This document shows positions 16,844-25,580 of a stretch of DNA of 64,000 bases, piece by piece. Origin of the DNA: an uncultured Oscillospiraceae bacterium (lineage in GTDB: Bacteria; Bacillota; Clostridia; Oscillospirales; Oscillospiraceae); the NCBI GenBank assembly GCA_934565795.1, contig CAKTIM010000004.1, positions 62,001 through 126,000 on the forward strand, in the 5' to 3' direction. The notes under the pieces were generated by a model that did no database searches, had not been told where the DNA came from, and saw only the letters and a list, made by a program, of their open reading frames with translations. Within the stretch, counting starts at the first letter, position 1. Each line of letters starts with the position of its first letter. Made by a program: the position numbers and the translations under genes.

Positions 16844-17953
16844 ATGAACGTAATGGGTATTCTCTTCACCAATGACGCCAACATTGGAGAGCTGACCAAT
16901 AAGCGCACCATGGCCTCCCTCCCCTTCGGCGGCCGCTACCGCCAGGTGGATTTCGGCCTTTCCAACTTTGCCTACGCCGGTATTCGGCACGTGGGCATCA
17001 TCGCCCGGTTCAGCTATCAGTCGCTGATGAACCACGTGGGCGATGGCGAGGAATGGGGCTTGGAGCTGGGCGAGGGCGGACTGGAATTCCTGACCCCCTA
17101 TGCCTCCTCCGTCAACCACTCCTACCGGGGCAAGCTGGAATCCCTGTATTCCAATATGGATTTCCTGGAATTCTGCGACGACGATTATGTGGTGATGATC
17201 GATTCCACCGTGCTTTCCAACGTGGATTTGAATAAGGTGCTGGCCGACCACATTGCCTCCGGCAAGGATATCACCGTGGTCACCTGCAAGGACGTGTGCA
17301 ACGGGCAGAAGGTGATGGACTTCGCCCTGCGGCTGGACGGCAGCGGCCAGGTGGAGGACATGGTCTGCGACTATGCCGCTCCGGCGGACTATCAGGCCTC
17401 CATGGACATTTATGTGATGAGCCGCCAGGTGCTGATTCGGGAGGTCAAGGCCCTGGTCGCCAAGAATTTCTTCCACATGGATCGGGATCTGGTGATGGGC
17501 GGCTGGAGAAGCCGCAAGGTCACCGTCAACGCCTATCAGCACGAGGGCGTGGTGATGTTCAACGAGTCTACCCAGGAATACTTTGAGCACAGCCTGGCTC
17601 TGACCAAAAAGGAAGTGCGCGAGGGCCTGTTCGGCGGCATCCACCCCATCTATACCAAGGTGCGCAGCCGCGTGCCCAGCTACTACGGTGAGGAGTGCCA
17701 GCTGGAGAACGTGGTGCTGGCCGACGGATGCATCGTGGAGGGCAGCGTGAAGAATTCCGTGCTGTTCCGCCAGGTGACCATCGCCGAGGGCTGTCAGGTG
17801 GAAAACTGCGTCATTATGAACGACAGCGCAGTGGGCGCGGGTTGCGAGCTGAAAAACGTGATTCTGGATAAGAACGTCACCGTCACCCCCGGCACCCGGC
17901 TCTTCGGCACCCGCGCCAACCCCATCGTCATCAAGCGAGGTGAAACCGTATGA
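16844..17953 (+). CDS. glgD: Glucose-1-phosphate adenylyltransferase regulatory subunit
   Basis: A 369-residue paralogue of GlgC. It begins MGILFTNDANIGELTNKRTM, so the GGQGSRL nucleotide loop is missing, but it keeps the PFGGRYRQVDFGLSNFAYAG core and the C-terminal beta-helix repeats (VENCVIMNDSAVGAGCELKN). In Firmicutes GlgD joins GlgC in a heterotetramer and modulates it rather than catalysing. GGAGGT lies just before the ATG. It follows glgC by 13 bases and overlaps glgA by ATGA, so all three genes are one operon. Confidence 0.93.
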   Translation: MNVMGILFTNDANIGELTNKRTMASLPFGGRYRQVDFGLSNFAYAGIRHVGIIARFSYQSLMNHVGDGEEWGLELGEGGLEFLTPYASSVNHSYRGKLESLYSNMDFLEFCDDDYVVMIDSTVLSNVDLNKVLADHIASGKDITVVTCKDVCNGQKVMDFALRLDGSGQVEDMVCDYAAPADYQASMDIYVMSRQVLIREVKALVAKNFFHMDRDLVMGGWRSRKVTVNAYQHEGVVMFNESTQEYFEHSLALTKKEVREGLFGGIHPIYTKVRSRVPSYYGEECQLENVVLADGCIVEGSVKNSVLFRQVTIAEGCQVENCVIMNDSAVGAGCELKNVILDKNVTVTPGTRLFGTRANPIVIKRGETV

Positions 17954-19395
17954 GAATCGCCATCTGTGCCTCCGAGGGGGCGCCCTACGCCAAGTCCGGC
18001 GGCCTGGGTGACGTGATGGAGGCGCTGCCCGCCGCGCTGTCCCGGATCGAGGGCAACGAGGTGGTGCTGTTCCTGCCCTACTACCACAAGATCAAGAATA
18101 ACGCCGCCTACGTGACGGAAAAGGTGGCCGAATTCCGGGTGCAGCTGGGCTGGCGGCAGCAATACTGCGGCGTGATGAAACTGCTGGGCCGCGGCGACGG
18201 CGTTCAGGTCTATTTCCTGGACAGCGAGTATTATTTCGGCGCGCGCACCGGGGCCATCTACGGCGACATGGACGACGGTGAGCGGTTCGCCTTCTTCTCC
18301 AGAGGCTGCCTGGACGCCATGGCGGAGCTGGACTTCGTGCCGGATATCATCCAGTGCAACGACTGGCAGACCGGCCTGATCCCCGTGTACCTCAAGGCGG
18401 TGTACCGCGCCCAGTTCCCCGGCACCCGGATCATGTATACCATCCACAACATTGAATACCAGGGCTGGGCCAACGCCAATTTCTTCGACGATATGCTGGG
18501 CCTGCCCTGGGAATACCGGGGCACCCTGGATATGAACCATTCGGTGAACATGATGAAGGGCGGCATCGAGTGCTGCGACATGCTCACCACCGTCTCCGAG
18601 ACCTACGCCCGGGAGCTGATGTACCCCTACTACGCCCACGGGCTGGATAACATCATCGCCGGTGCATCCTGGAAGCTGACAGGCATCACCAACGGCATCG
18701 ACGTGAATACCTTTAACCCGGAGACCGACCCGGCGCTGCCCGCCCATTACAATGCCGATTCCTTCGCCCAGGGCAAAGCTGCGGTGAAGGCCGCCCTCCA
18801 GTCGGAGGTGGGCCTGCCCCAGAAGCCCGACGTACCGCTGATGGTGATGGTCACCCGGCTAGCCGGACATAAGGGCCTGGATCTGCTGTGCTATATCGCC
18901 CGGCGGCTGATGTGGGAGCAGGATGCCCAGATGATCATCGTGGGCACCGGTGAGCCGCAGTACGAGGCCTTCTTCCGGGATCTGCAGGCCCAGTTCCCCG
19001 ACCGGGTCTCCGCCCAGATCAAGTTTGACCTGGGGCTGGCCTCCCGGCTGTACGCTGGCGGCGACATCTACCTGATGCCCTCCAAGAGCGAGCCCTGCGG
19101 CCTGAGCCAGATGAACGCCATGCGCTACGGCACCGTGCCCGTGGTTCACGCCACCGGCGGCCTGAAGGACACCGTGCCCCCCTGCGACGAGCAGGGCGAG
19201 GGCGGCCTGGGCTTCACCTTCCAGAGCTACAACGCCGACGACTTCTTCGCCGCCATCCTGCGCGCCCTGAACCTGTACAACAATAACCGTGAAGCCTTCC
19301 GCGCCCTCCAGCACCGAGAAATGTCCCAGGATTTCAGCTGGAACGTCCCCGCCGGAAAGTATATGACCCTATTCCAAAAAATGCTCGCATGGTAA
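17950..19395 (+). CDS. glgA: Glycogen synthase (ADP-glucose)
   Basis: A 481-residue GT5 family enzyme that extends alpha-1,4-glucan from ADP-glucose. The N-terminal AKSGGLGDVMEALPAAL is the ADP-glucose KxGGL motif; IQCNDWQTGLIPVYLK and the C-terminal GGDIYLMPSKSEPCGLSQMN with TGGLKDTV are diagnostic. The ATG overlaps the glgD stop (ATGA). The operon ends in a perfect hairpin, and no branching enzyme or phosphorylase is present in this window. A phosphoglucomutase at 48-49.6 kb could supply glucose-1-phosphate. Confidence 0.96.
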   Translation: MRIAICASEGAPYAKSGGLGDVMEALPAALSRIEGNEVVLFLPYYHKIKNNAAYVTEKVAEFRVQLGWRQQYCGVMKLLGRGDGVQVYFLDSEYYFGARTGAIYGDMDDGERFAFFSRGCLDAMAELDFVPDIIQCNDWQTGLIPVYLKAVYRAQFPGTRIMYTIHNIEYQGWANANFFDDMLGLPWEYRGTLDMNHSVNMMKGGIECCDMLTTVSETYARELMYPYYAHGLDNIIAGASWKLTGITNGIDVNTFNPETDPALPAHYNADSFAQGKAAVKAALQSEVGLPQKPDVPLMVMVTRLAGHKGLDLLCYIARRLMWEQDAQMIIVGTGEPQYEAFFRDLQAQFPDRVSAQIKFDLGLASRLYAGGDIYLMPSKSEPCGLSQMNAMRYGTVPVVHATGGLKDTVPPCDEQGEGGLGFTFQSYNADDFFAAILRALNLYNNNREAFRALQHREMSQDFSWNVPAGKYMTLFQKMLAW

Positions 19396-19404
19396 CCCAC
19401 CCCC

Positions 19405-19435
19405 AAAACCTCCCCTCCACCCAGGGGAGGTTTTT
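19405..19435 (+). terminator. Terminator of the glg operon
   Basis: Perfect 12-bp arms AAAACCTCCCCT/AGGGGAGGTTTT with a 6-base loop, then T-rich. Confidence 0.88.
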
Positions 19436-19444
19436 CATCACCCC

Positions 19445-19960
19445 ACCCGTAGGGACGGATACCAGCCGCCCGAAACTCAACGGTTCCAATGGCAGCCCAT
19501 TGAATGGCACCAGGAAAACCACTTGCCCCCGTAGGGGTCGGCAACCTGCCGACCCTCAACCTATCGGTTTAGGAAGCAGTAAAGATGAACGTATACCCGG
19601 AAGTATACATCCCCCAAGCTTCCCTGAGGGGGAAGCTGTCGCCGCAGCGACTGAAGAGGGCACTCAGGTAATGGTTTTGAAAGAGATTTGGTTAAAAAAG
19701 TAGAAGGTCAAACACTTTGAGTGCGTAGGGGCGGATATTAGCCGCCCGAAAGGTAACGAACGTGAGCTGTATAGACAAACCGTTCAATCCCGGTACATGG
19801 CGGGGCGACAAATTGCCGCCCCCTACGGACTCAGGAACTTTTGGTAATCTCCATTCAACTGACAACTCAATACCGCGACTTTGCGGGCGGCTGGTATCCG
19901 TCCCTACGGATGGGGTGCTTCCCATTCAATGGTCTGCTCAAAAAATGCTTGCCATTTGGG
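19445..19960. repeat. REP-like mosaic cluster 1 (glgA to flavodoxin gene)
   Basis: Five GTAG hairpin modules: plus at 19449-19472, 19531-19555 and 19725-19748; minus at 19801-19826 and 19884-19907. Between them lie smaller palindromes: GTATACC/AGTATAC, AGCTTCCC/GGGAAGCT and GTCGCCGCAGCGAC. A shared linker reads GACTGAAGAGGGCACTCAGG. The 661-base gap holds no gene I can support; the short frames across it recur in every cluster as by-products of the repeat. Confidence 0.8.
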
Positions 19961-20056
19961 CGAGTCTGTGGTGTAATAGAGGCGGAGCCGTCCCTGGTGG
20001 GGGTTCTATGTGAGAGAAAGAACGGCATATTGTATATTCGGCAAGGAGGAATTTCA

Positions 20057-20674
20057 ATGAAGGTATTATTGCTCAACGGCAGTCCCAGAGTGAACGGGAA
20101 TACGGCTGTGGCGCTGCGGGAGATGGAGGCGGTGTTCGCCCAGGAGGGGATCGAGGCTGAAACCGTGCAGGTGGGCCAGCGGGATATCCGCGGCTGCATC
20201 GCCTGCGGCAAGTGCGGCCAGCTGGGCAAATGCGTGTTTGACGACATCGTCAACGAGCTTGCCCCCAAATTCCAGGCGGCGGACGGCCTGGTGGTGGCCT
20301 CCCCCGTCTATTACGCCTCGGCCAATCCAACGCTGGTGGCGCTGCTGGATCGGCTGTTCTACAGCACCGGCTTTGACAAGACCATGAAGGTGGGAGCCAG
20401 CGTGGTCTGCGCCCGGCGGGGCGGCTGCTCGGCCACCTTCGATGAGCTGAACAAATTCTTCACCATCTCCGGCATGCCCATTGCCTCCAGCCAATACTGG
20501 AACAGCATCCACGGCCGGGCCAAGGGCGAAGCCGACCAGGACGGCGAGGGGAAGCAGACCATGCGCACCCTGGCACGGAACATGAGCTTCCTGATGAAGT
20601 CCATTGCCCTTGGCAAGCAGACCTACGGCCTGCCGGAAAAGGAAGCGCGTATCTCGACGCACTTTATTCGGTAA
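20057..20674 (+). CDS. Flavodoxin-family NAD(P)H-dependent oxidoreductase
   Basis: A 205-residue flavodoxin-fold protein. MKVLLLNGSPRVNGNTAVAL is the FMN phosphate loop; RGCIACGKCGQLGKCVFDD carries three Cys, typical of iron-sulfur flavoprotein-type reductases; SPVYYASANPTLVALLDRL is the second flavin segment. It probably passes electrons from NAD(P)H to an unknown acceptor in the cytoplasm. It is related to, but distinct from, the gene at 3842-4525. The ATG at 20057 follows AAGGAGG; longer in-frame starts lie in repeat sequence. It stands alone between two repeat clusters and has its own terminator. Confidence 0.82.
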   Translation: MKVLLLNGSPRVNGNTAVALREMEAVFAQEGIEAETVQVGQRDIRGCIACGKCGQLGKCVFDDIVNELAPKFQAADGLVVASPVYYASANPTLVALLDRLFYSTGFDKTMKVGASVVCARRGGCSATFDELNKFFTISGMPIASSQYWNSIHGRAKGEADQDGEGKQTMRTLARNMSFLMKSIALGKQTYGLPEKEARISTHFIR

Positions 20675-20680
20675 AAAATC

Positions 20681-20735
20681 CGGGCGAATTTGCACACCCC
20701 CAACGGGGATTGTTGCGAATTCGCCCAATTTTTTA
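20681..20735 (+). terminator. Terminator after the flavodoxin-family gene
   Basis: Arms GGGCGAATTTGCA/TGCGAATTCGCCC with one mismatch, followed by a run of six T. Confidence 0.75.
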
Positions 20736-20784
20736 TGAAACTCCGGGTGCTAGACCGCCGCCCAATCGATGTGAATCAACGGCC

Positions 20785-21440
20785 CCTGTAGGGGTCGGCA
20801 ATTTGCCGACCCGCAGTGTCGCTATTTCAACAGCAGTGCATTGAATGGGAGCAGGCGACGGCTACCTCCAAAAGCTTCCCTTGGGGTGGTGCGCCGCGCA
20901 GCGAATCAGAATATCAATGATTGCCGGTGGCAATCATACCTTGATTCATTAGCTGTCAGGCCGTAGGCCTGACTGAAGAGGGCTTACCGCAGTGAGATTT
21001 TCATAAAGGGTGCGATGAATGGTGAGCACCCCTCCGTAGGGGCGGATACCAGCCGCCCGCAACGTCGCGGAATTGAGCTATCAGTTGAATGGATATTACC
21101 AAAAGCTCCTGAGTTCGTAGGGGGCGGCAACTTGTCGCCCCGCCGGGTACCAGGATTGAGCGGTTCGTCTGTACAACTCACTTTCGTTACCTTTCGGGCG
21201 GCTGGTATCCGCCCCTACGCACTCAAAACGTTGTACATTGTACCTCTTTAGTTAAGTCTCTCTCGAAGCCACAACCTGAGTGCCCTCTTCAGTCGCTGCG
21301 GCGACAGCTTCCCCCTCAGGGAAGCTTGGGGATGTACCCTTTTACATTATACGTTCATCTTTACTTCTATCGAAACCGTCAGGCTGAGGGTCGGCAGGTT
21401 GCCGACCCCTACGGAGGGGCGTGCTATTCAATGGGTCGGG
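20785..21440. repeat. REP-like mosaic cluster 2
   Basis: GTAG hairpin modules on plus at 20788-20812, 21036-21059 and 21117-21142, and on minus at 21195-21218 and 21388-21412; the cluster begins and ends with the same module type in opposite orientation. It contains one inserted 64-bp element (20887-20950), plus the shared linkers ACTGAAGAGGGC and GCCCTCTTCAGTCGCTGCGG. No gene is supported here. Confidence 0.8.
20887..20950 (+). mobile_element. 64-bp hairpin insertion element, copy a
   Basis: It starts TGGTGCGCCGCGCAGCGAAT after a GGGG run and ends near TTGATTCATT before AGCTG. Nested stems are GATTGCC/GGCAATC inside GAATCA/TGATTC. It interrupts the CTTCCC...GGGGAAGCTG palindrome seen uninterrupted in other clusters. 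Confidence 0.65.
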
Positions 21441-22014
21441 GATTCGCGGTGCTTTCGATTTCCCACTGGCCGAAGCGGACGGGGGGCTGGAGGGGTGTGT
21501 GGTCGGCGATTGATTTTTCCATCCAGATCATGTGGTACCAGGTGCCGAATTTGTAGGCGCAGTGGTGGAAGGTGCCCACCAGGCGGTAGCCCAGGTGCTC
21601 GTGGAAATGCATGCTGTCGTTGGTCAGATGGGCGTCCGGGACGTCGGTGTAGGCAATGCAAGCGTTGAGGTTGCAGATGCCCATGCCCTTCAGGCTCTTT
21701 TCCAGGGCCAGGTACAGCGCCTTGCCGGTGCCCTGGCGGCGGGTATCTCGGCGGACATAGACGGTGGTTTGCACCGACCAGTCGTAGGCTGCCCGGCTCT
21801 TAAACGCGGTGGCGTAGGCATAGCCCAGGACGGAGCCGTCCTCACCCACCGCCTTGAGGTAAGGAAAGCGGGCGGAGATGGTTTCGATGCGCTGTCGGAA
21901 TTCCTCCAGGCTGGGCACCTCGTATTCAAAGGTGATGGCGGTGCGCTCCACATAGGGAGCGTAGATTTCCAGCAGCGCCGCTGTGTCTGCCGGGGTGACT
22001 TTTTCAATACGCAT
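21424..22014 (-). CDS. GNAT N-acetyltransferase, phosphinothricin-type
   Basis: A 196-residue protein. MRIEKVTPADTAALLEIYAP and AITFEYEVPSLEEFRQRIET match the N-terminus of the Pat/Bar-like GNAT group. The acetyl-CoA site is VYVRRDTRRQGTGKALYLAL (motif A, RRQGTGKAL), followed by NACIAYTDVPDAHLTNDSMH and FHEHLGYRLVGTFHHCAYKF. It is expected to acetylate an amino group of a small molecule; the substrate is unknown. I chose the ATG at 22014. It starts 13 bases after the RCC1-repeat gene and is probably co-transcribed with it. Its last codons run into repeat cluster 2. Confidence 0.85.
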   Translation of the reverse strand: MRIEKVTPADTAALLEIYAPYVERTAITFEYEVPSLEEFRQRIETISARFPYLKAVGEDGSVLGYAYATAFKSRAAYDWSVQTTVYVRRDTRRQGTGKALYLALEKSLKGMGICNLNACIAYTDVPDAHLTNDSMHFHEHLGYRLVGTFHHCAYKFGTWYHMIWMEKSIADHTPLQPPVRFGQWEIESTANPRPIE

Positions 22015-22027
22015 GGCTCCGCCTCTT

Positions 22028-24223
22028 TTATGCTGCCTCTTCCAACAGGGCTTCGGCGGTAGTCTCCCCCTCGGTGGGGGCCTCCGTGACCGGCTCGGGA
22101 TCGGCTTCAGTGGCTGGCTCGGTAGCTGGTTCGGTAGACGGTTCGGTAGCGGCCTCGGTTTCCTCCGTGGCGGCAAGGTCTGCTTCCTTTTCGCCGCCGG
22201 TTCGCACCTTCGTCCATTCCTCCACGTCGCACTGGCCCTTGCTGTTGCTGCCGGTGGCAATGACGGTGCCGTCATAGTGCAGGCCGATGGTGTGGTCGTC
22301 GCCGCAGGCAATTTCAGTGATATCCGTCCACTGCTCCACGTCGCAGGCTCCGTAGATGGCAAAGCCGGTGGCCACCGCAGTACCGTCGGCCTTCAGGCCC
22401 ACCGTGTGGTCAAAGCCGCCGTCCACGGCCACGATATCCTTCCATTCGCCCACCTCGCACTTGCCGTTGCCATTGGAACCGGCAGCAATGACGGTGCCGT
22501 TGCTGCGCAGACCGATGGTGTGGTCAAACCCGGCGGCAATGGCGCTGATGTTGCCCCAGTCGGCCACGTCGCACTGGCCGTTGGAGTTTTCACCGGTGGC
22601 GACCACGGTGCCGTCCGCCCGCAGACCCAGAGTGTGATAGCCTCCGGCGGCGATGGCGATAATGTCCTTCCAGTTGGTCACGTCGCATTCGCCGTCCAGA
22701 TTGTAGCCCACGGCAACCACGGTGCCGTCGGAGCGCAGGCCCACGGTGTGTGTCGCACCGGCGGCTACGCTGACGATGTCCGTCCAGTCCTCTACATCGC
22801 ACTGGCCGTATTTATTGAAGCCGGTGGCAACCACGGTGCCGTCGGTTTTCAGCCCGACGATGTGGGCGGAGCCGACGTCAATGGCAAAGATATCCCGCCA
22901 GGACTCCGCCTGGGACACATCCTCCTTGCCGGTACCGGCGATCAGCACCGTGCCGTTTTCCCGCACCGCCGCCGTCAGCGTACCACCGGCCGCAATGGAC
23001 TTGCGGGTGTGGGTGGTGTCGCGCACCACAGTATGGAACAGCCGGGAGCTGCGCACCTGGGCGGCCTGGTCGGCGGCATCGGAATAGTTGCCCAGGCCGA
23101 TGAACAGCTCCTCGGCCTTGTCATAGTCCTGGGCCTCGTAGCGCTCCTGCGCCCAGGCGTAGGTGATCTCCAGCACACGCTGGGCGGCGTCGCCGAAGTC
23201 TCCCAGCTGCTCAAAGGCCAGGATGGCAGCTTCGTAGCTGCCCACGTCCAGCAGCTTCTGGGCGTCGGCGTATTTCAGCTCATTGCGGGCGTAAACCACC
23301 TTTTGCAGCTGCTCGGCGGAATCGGAGTAATCCCCAAGGGCCTGGAACAGCGCCTCCGCCTGGTCATAGCTGCCCGCCTGGAATTCCGCCTGGGCCCAGG
23401 CATAGCGGGCCTCCTGGGCCTTCTGGGCGCTGTCCTTGAAGCTGCCCAGCTTCTCATAGGTCTGCACGGCATCGGCGTAATTCTCCGCCTTGAAAAGCCG
23501 GGCGGCGTCGGCATAGGAGATTTCCAAGTCCACGTCCGCCGCCCGCTGGGCGGCATCGGAATAGTCCGCCAGGGCGGCGAAGCCGTCCCGGGCCTCGTTG
23601 TAGCGTCCGGCCCGCAGCTGGGTCTCGGCCCGCTGGTAGCGCACCTCCTTCACCCGCTCGGCGGCGTCGGAGTAGTCGCCCAGGGCCTCAAAGGTGGCCT
23701 CGGCCTCGTCGAATTTGCCCAGGGCCAGCAGTGATTCGCCCTTGACATACCGGGCGGCCAGAATACGGTCGGCGGCGTCGGCGTAGCCGCCCAGGGCATA
23801 GAAGGCGGAGGCCGCCTCGTCATACTTGCCCTCCTGGAGCAGCTCGTCCGCCGCGGCGTAGCGCACATCCTGGATGCGGGCCTTGGCGTCGGAGTAATCC
23901 CCCAGCTGCTTGAACTGGGCGGTGGCCTCGGTATAAAGTCCCTGGCTCAGCAGCTCCTCAGCGTAGGCATAGCGGCTCTCCTTGGCCCGGTCGGCAGCGT
24001 CCCGGTAGCTTCCCAGGGCGGTGAAGGCCTCGACGGCCTGCTGATACTTCCCGGCAGCCAGCAGCTCCTGCGCGCCGTTATACCGATTGCCGGGCACAAA
24101 CACCTTGGCAATCAGCGCCCAGATCAGAATGACTACCAGCAGCGCACCCACAGCAATCCCAGGCAGCACATACCGGCTGTCCAGGTGGATCTTTCCTTTG
24201 ATTTTTTCCAATGTCTCTTTCAT
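22028..24223 (-). CDS. Membrane protein with TPR-like repeats and RCC1-type beta-propeller
   Basis: A 731-residue protein with three parts. Residues 18-45 are one membrane segment (VLPGIAVGALLVVILIWALI). About nine helical repeats of 37-44 residues follow, each like YAEELLSQGLYTEATAQFKQ followed by LGDYSDA. Then come seven repeats of 37-38 residues of the form AAGATHTVGLRSDGTVVAVG plus CDV-W-DI, the RCC1/BNR propeller type; seven is the right number for one closed propeller. The C-terminus is a Thr/Glu/Pro tail. It is probably exported and membrane-anchored; the ligand is unknown. Promoter at 24295-24322; GNAT gene downstream. Confidence 0.75.
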   Translation of the reverse strand: MKETLEKIKGKIHLDSRYVLPGIAVGALLVVILIWALIAKVFVPGNRYNGAQELLAAGKYQQAVEAFTALGSYRDAADRAKESRYAYAEELLSQGLYTEATAQFKQLGDYSDAKARIQDVRYAAADELLQEGKYDEAASAFYALGGYADAADRILAARYVKGESLLALGKFDEAEATFEALGDYSDAAERVKEVRYQRAETQLRAGRYNEARDGFAALADYSDAAQRAADVDLEISYADAARLFKAENYADAVQTYEKLGSFKDSAQKAQEARYAWAQAEFQAGSYDQAEALFQALGDYSDSAEQLQKVVYARNELKYADAQKLLDVGSYEAAILAFEQLGDFGDAAQRVLEITYAWAQERYEAQDYDKAEELFIGLGNYSDAADQAAQVRSSRLFHTVVRDTTHTRKSIAAGGTLTAAVRENGTVLIAGTGKEDVSQAESWRDIFAIDVGSAHIVGLKTDGTVVATGFNKYGQCDVEDWTDIVSVAAGATHTVGLRSDGTVVAVGYNLDGECDVTNWKDIIAIAAGGYHTLGLRADGTVVATGENSNGQCDVADWGNISAIAAGFDHTIGLRSNGTVIAAGSNGNGKCEVGEWKDIVAVDGGFDHTVGLKADGTAVATGFAIYGACDVEQWTDITEIACGDDHTIGLHYDGTVIATGSNSKGQCDVEEWTKVRTGGEKEADLAATEETEAATEPSTEPATEPATEADPEPVTEAPTEGETTAEALLEEAA

Positions 24224-24294
24224 AGGGCATCCTCTCCTTCGGGTTATGGCAATAAATCACGCCCCAGGGGGCGGAGATAAAGTCGTGCTTCTAT

Positions 24295-24322
24295 ATTTTA
24301 TCATATCCGTCCCGCTTGTCAA
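24295..24322 (-). promoter_or_regulatory. Sigma-A promoter for the TPR-RCC1 gene
   Basis: On the minus strand TTGACA, 16-base spacer, TAAAAT, about 70 bases before the start codon. It is divergent from the ABC promoter. Confidence 0.65.
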
Positions 24323-24375
24323 TTCCTCATTGGCGGCGGAGGTGAACAAAAAGCGGCGCAAATGTGAAATTATTG

Positions 24376-24404
24376 TTGCGTCCAAAAGGCCGGGGGAGTA
24401 TAAT
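24376..24404 (+). promoter_or_regulatory. Sigma-A promoter for the ABC importer operon
   Basis: TTGCGT, 17-base spacer, TATAAT, about 64 bases before the ATPase start. Confidence 0.75.
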
Positions 24405-24468
24405 GGCACCAATAAGACCGCTTTTGCCGGATTCTCCGGCCCACTTACCTCAGGAGGGAAGAAAGACT

Positions 24469-25569
24469 ATGAAAGTCGTTTTGCAGAACCTGACCAAGAT
24501 ATTCCCCAGCCGCAAGCGGGGCGGCGCGGACACCGTGGCGGTGGATCACTTCAATTTTGAGATTCCCGACGGCAAGCTGATTGGCCTGCTTGGCCCCTCC
24601 GGCTGCGGCAAGAGCACCACGCTCTATATGATCTCCGGCCTGCAGGCCCCCACTGAGGGGCGGATTTTCTTCGCGGACGAGGACGTGACCGAACTGCCCG
24701 CCGAGCGGCGGGGAGTGGGCATGGTGTTTCAGAACTACGCGCTGTATCCCCACCTGACCGTGGAGCAGAACATCCTCTTCCCTCTGGAAAACCTGAAAGG
24801 CAAGGACAAGCTCTCCAAGGCGGAGATGCTCCGCCGGGCGCAGGAGGCGGCAAAGCTGGTGCAGATCGACGGTCTGATGGAGCGCAAGCCCAGCGAGCTT
24901 TCCGGCGGCCAGCAGCAGCGGGTGGCCATCGCCCGCGCTTTGGTGAAGATGCCCCGGGTGCTGCTGCTGGACGAGCCGCTGTCCAACCTGGACGCCCGGC
25001 TGCGGCTGCAAACCCGCGAAGAGATTCGCCGCATTCAGAAGGCCACCGGCATCACCACCATCTTTGTCACCCACGACCAGGAGGAGGCCATGAGCATTTC
25101 CGACTGCATCGTGGTGATGAAGGCCGGGGTGATCCACCAGATCGGCAAGCCCCAGCAGGTGTATGACGACCCGGTGAACCTGTTCGTGGCCAAGTTCCTG
25201 GGCACGCCCCCCATCAATGTATTCGACGGCGAGCTGCGCGGCGGTACGCTCTACCTGGGCGAGGACGCGGTGATGCAGGTGCAGGGCGCTTCCGACGGGA
25301 AGGTGACCGTTGGCATCCGGCCGGAGGGCTTTGTGCCCGACCCAGAGGGGGCGCTGCGGTGCGGCCTGCTGAACGTGGAGGTCATGGGCCGGGATGTAAG
25401 CGTGGTCAGCACCCATCCGGCATTCCAGGGGGCGGCCATCCGCTCCATCATTGCCTCCGATGCCCCCGTCAGCCGGGAGGCAGCGGAGGTGCGCTTCCGC
25501 CTGAAGCCCCATAAGGTGCTGCTGTTCGATCCGCAGACCGAGCAGCGTATCCCGTTCCAGGCGGTGTAA
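24469..25569 (+). CDS. ABC importer ATPase, MsmK/UgpC type
   Basis: A 366-residue ATPase. Walker A GPSGCGKSTT, Q-loop GMVFQNYALYPHLTV, signature LSGGQQQRVAIARAL, Walker B VLLLDEPLSNLD and H-loop VTHDQEEAM are all intact, followed by a C-terminal TOBE-like domain of about 120 residues, as in carbohydrate importers. It powers the two permeases that follow. ATG 24469 has AGGAGG upstream; longer frames start before the promoter. It is first in an operon of ATPase, two permeases and a binding protein. Confidence 0.93.
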   Translation: MKVVLQNLTKIFPSRKRGGADTVAVDHFNFEIPDGKLIGLLGPSGCGKSTTLYMISGLQAPTEGRIFFADEDVTELPAERRGVGMVFQNYALYPHLTVEQNILFPLENLKGKDKLSKAEMLRRAQEAAKLVQIDGLMERKPSELSGGQQQRVAIARALVKMPRVLLLDEPLSNLDARLRLQTREEIRRIQKATGITTIFVTHDQEEAMSISDCIVVMKAGVIHQIGKPQQVYDDPVNLFVAKFLGTPPINVFDGELRGGTLYLGEDAVMQVQGASDGKVTVGIRPEGFVPDPEGALRCGLLNVEVMGRDVSVVSTHPAFQGAAIRSIIASDAPVSREAAEVRFRLKPHKVLLFDPQTEQRIPFQAV

Positions 25570-25580
25570 GGAGGAGCGGC

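Noticed and set aside
19389..20013. Short frames across the repeat clusters, such as those reading LPPPTDSGTFGN or GRLVSVPTD
   Set aside because: The same peptides recur in several clusters in both orientations because the hairpin modules translate openly. They lack ribosome sites and conservation beyond the repeat.
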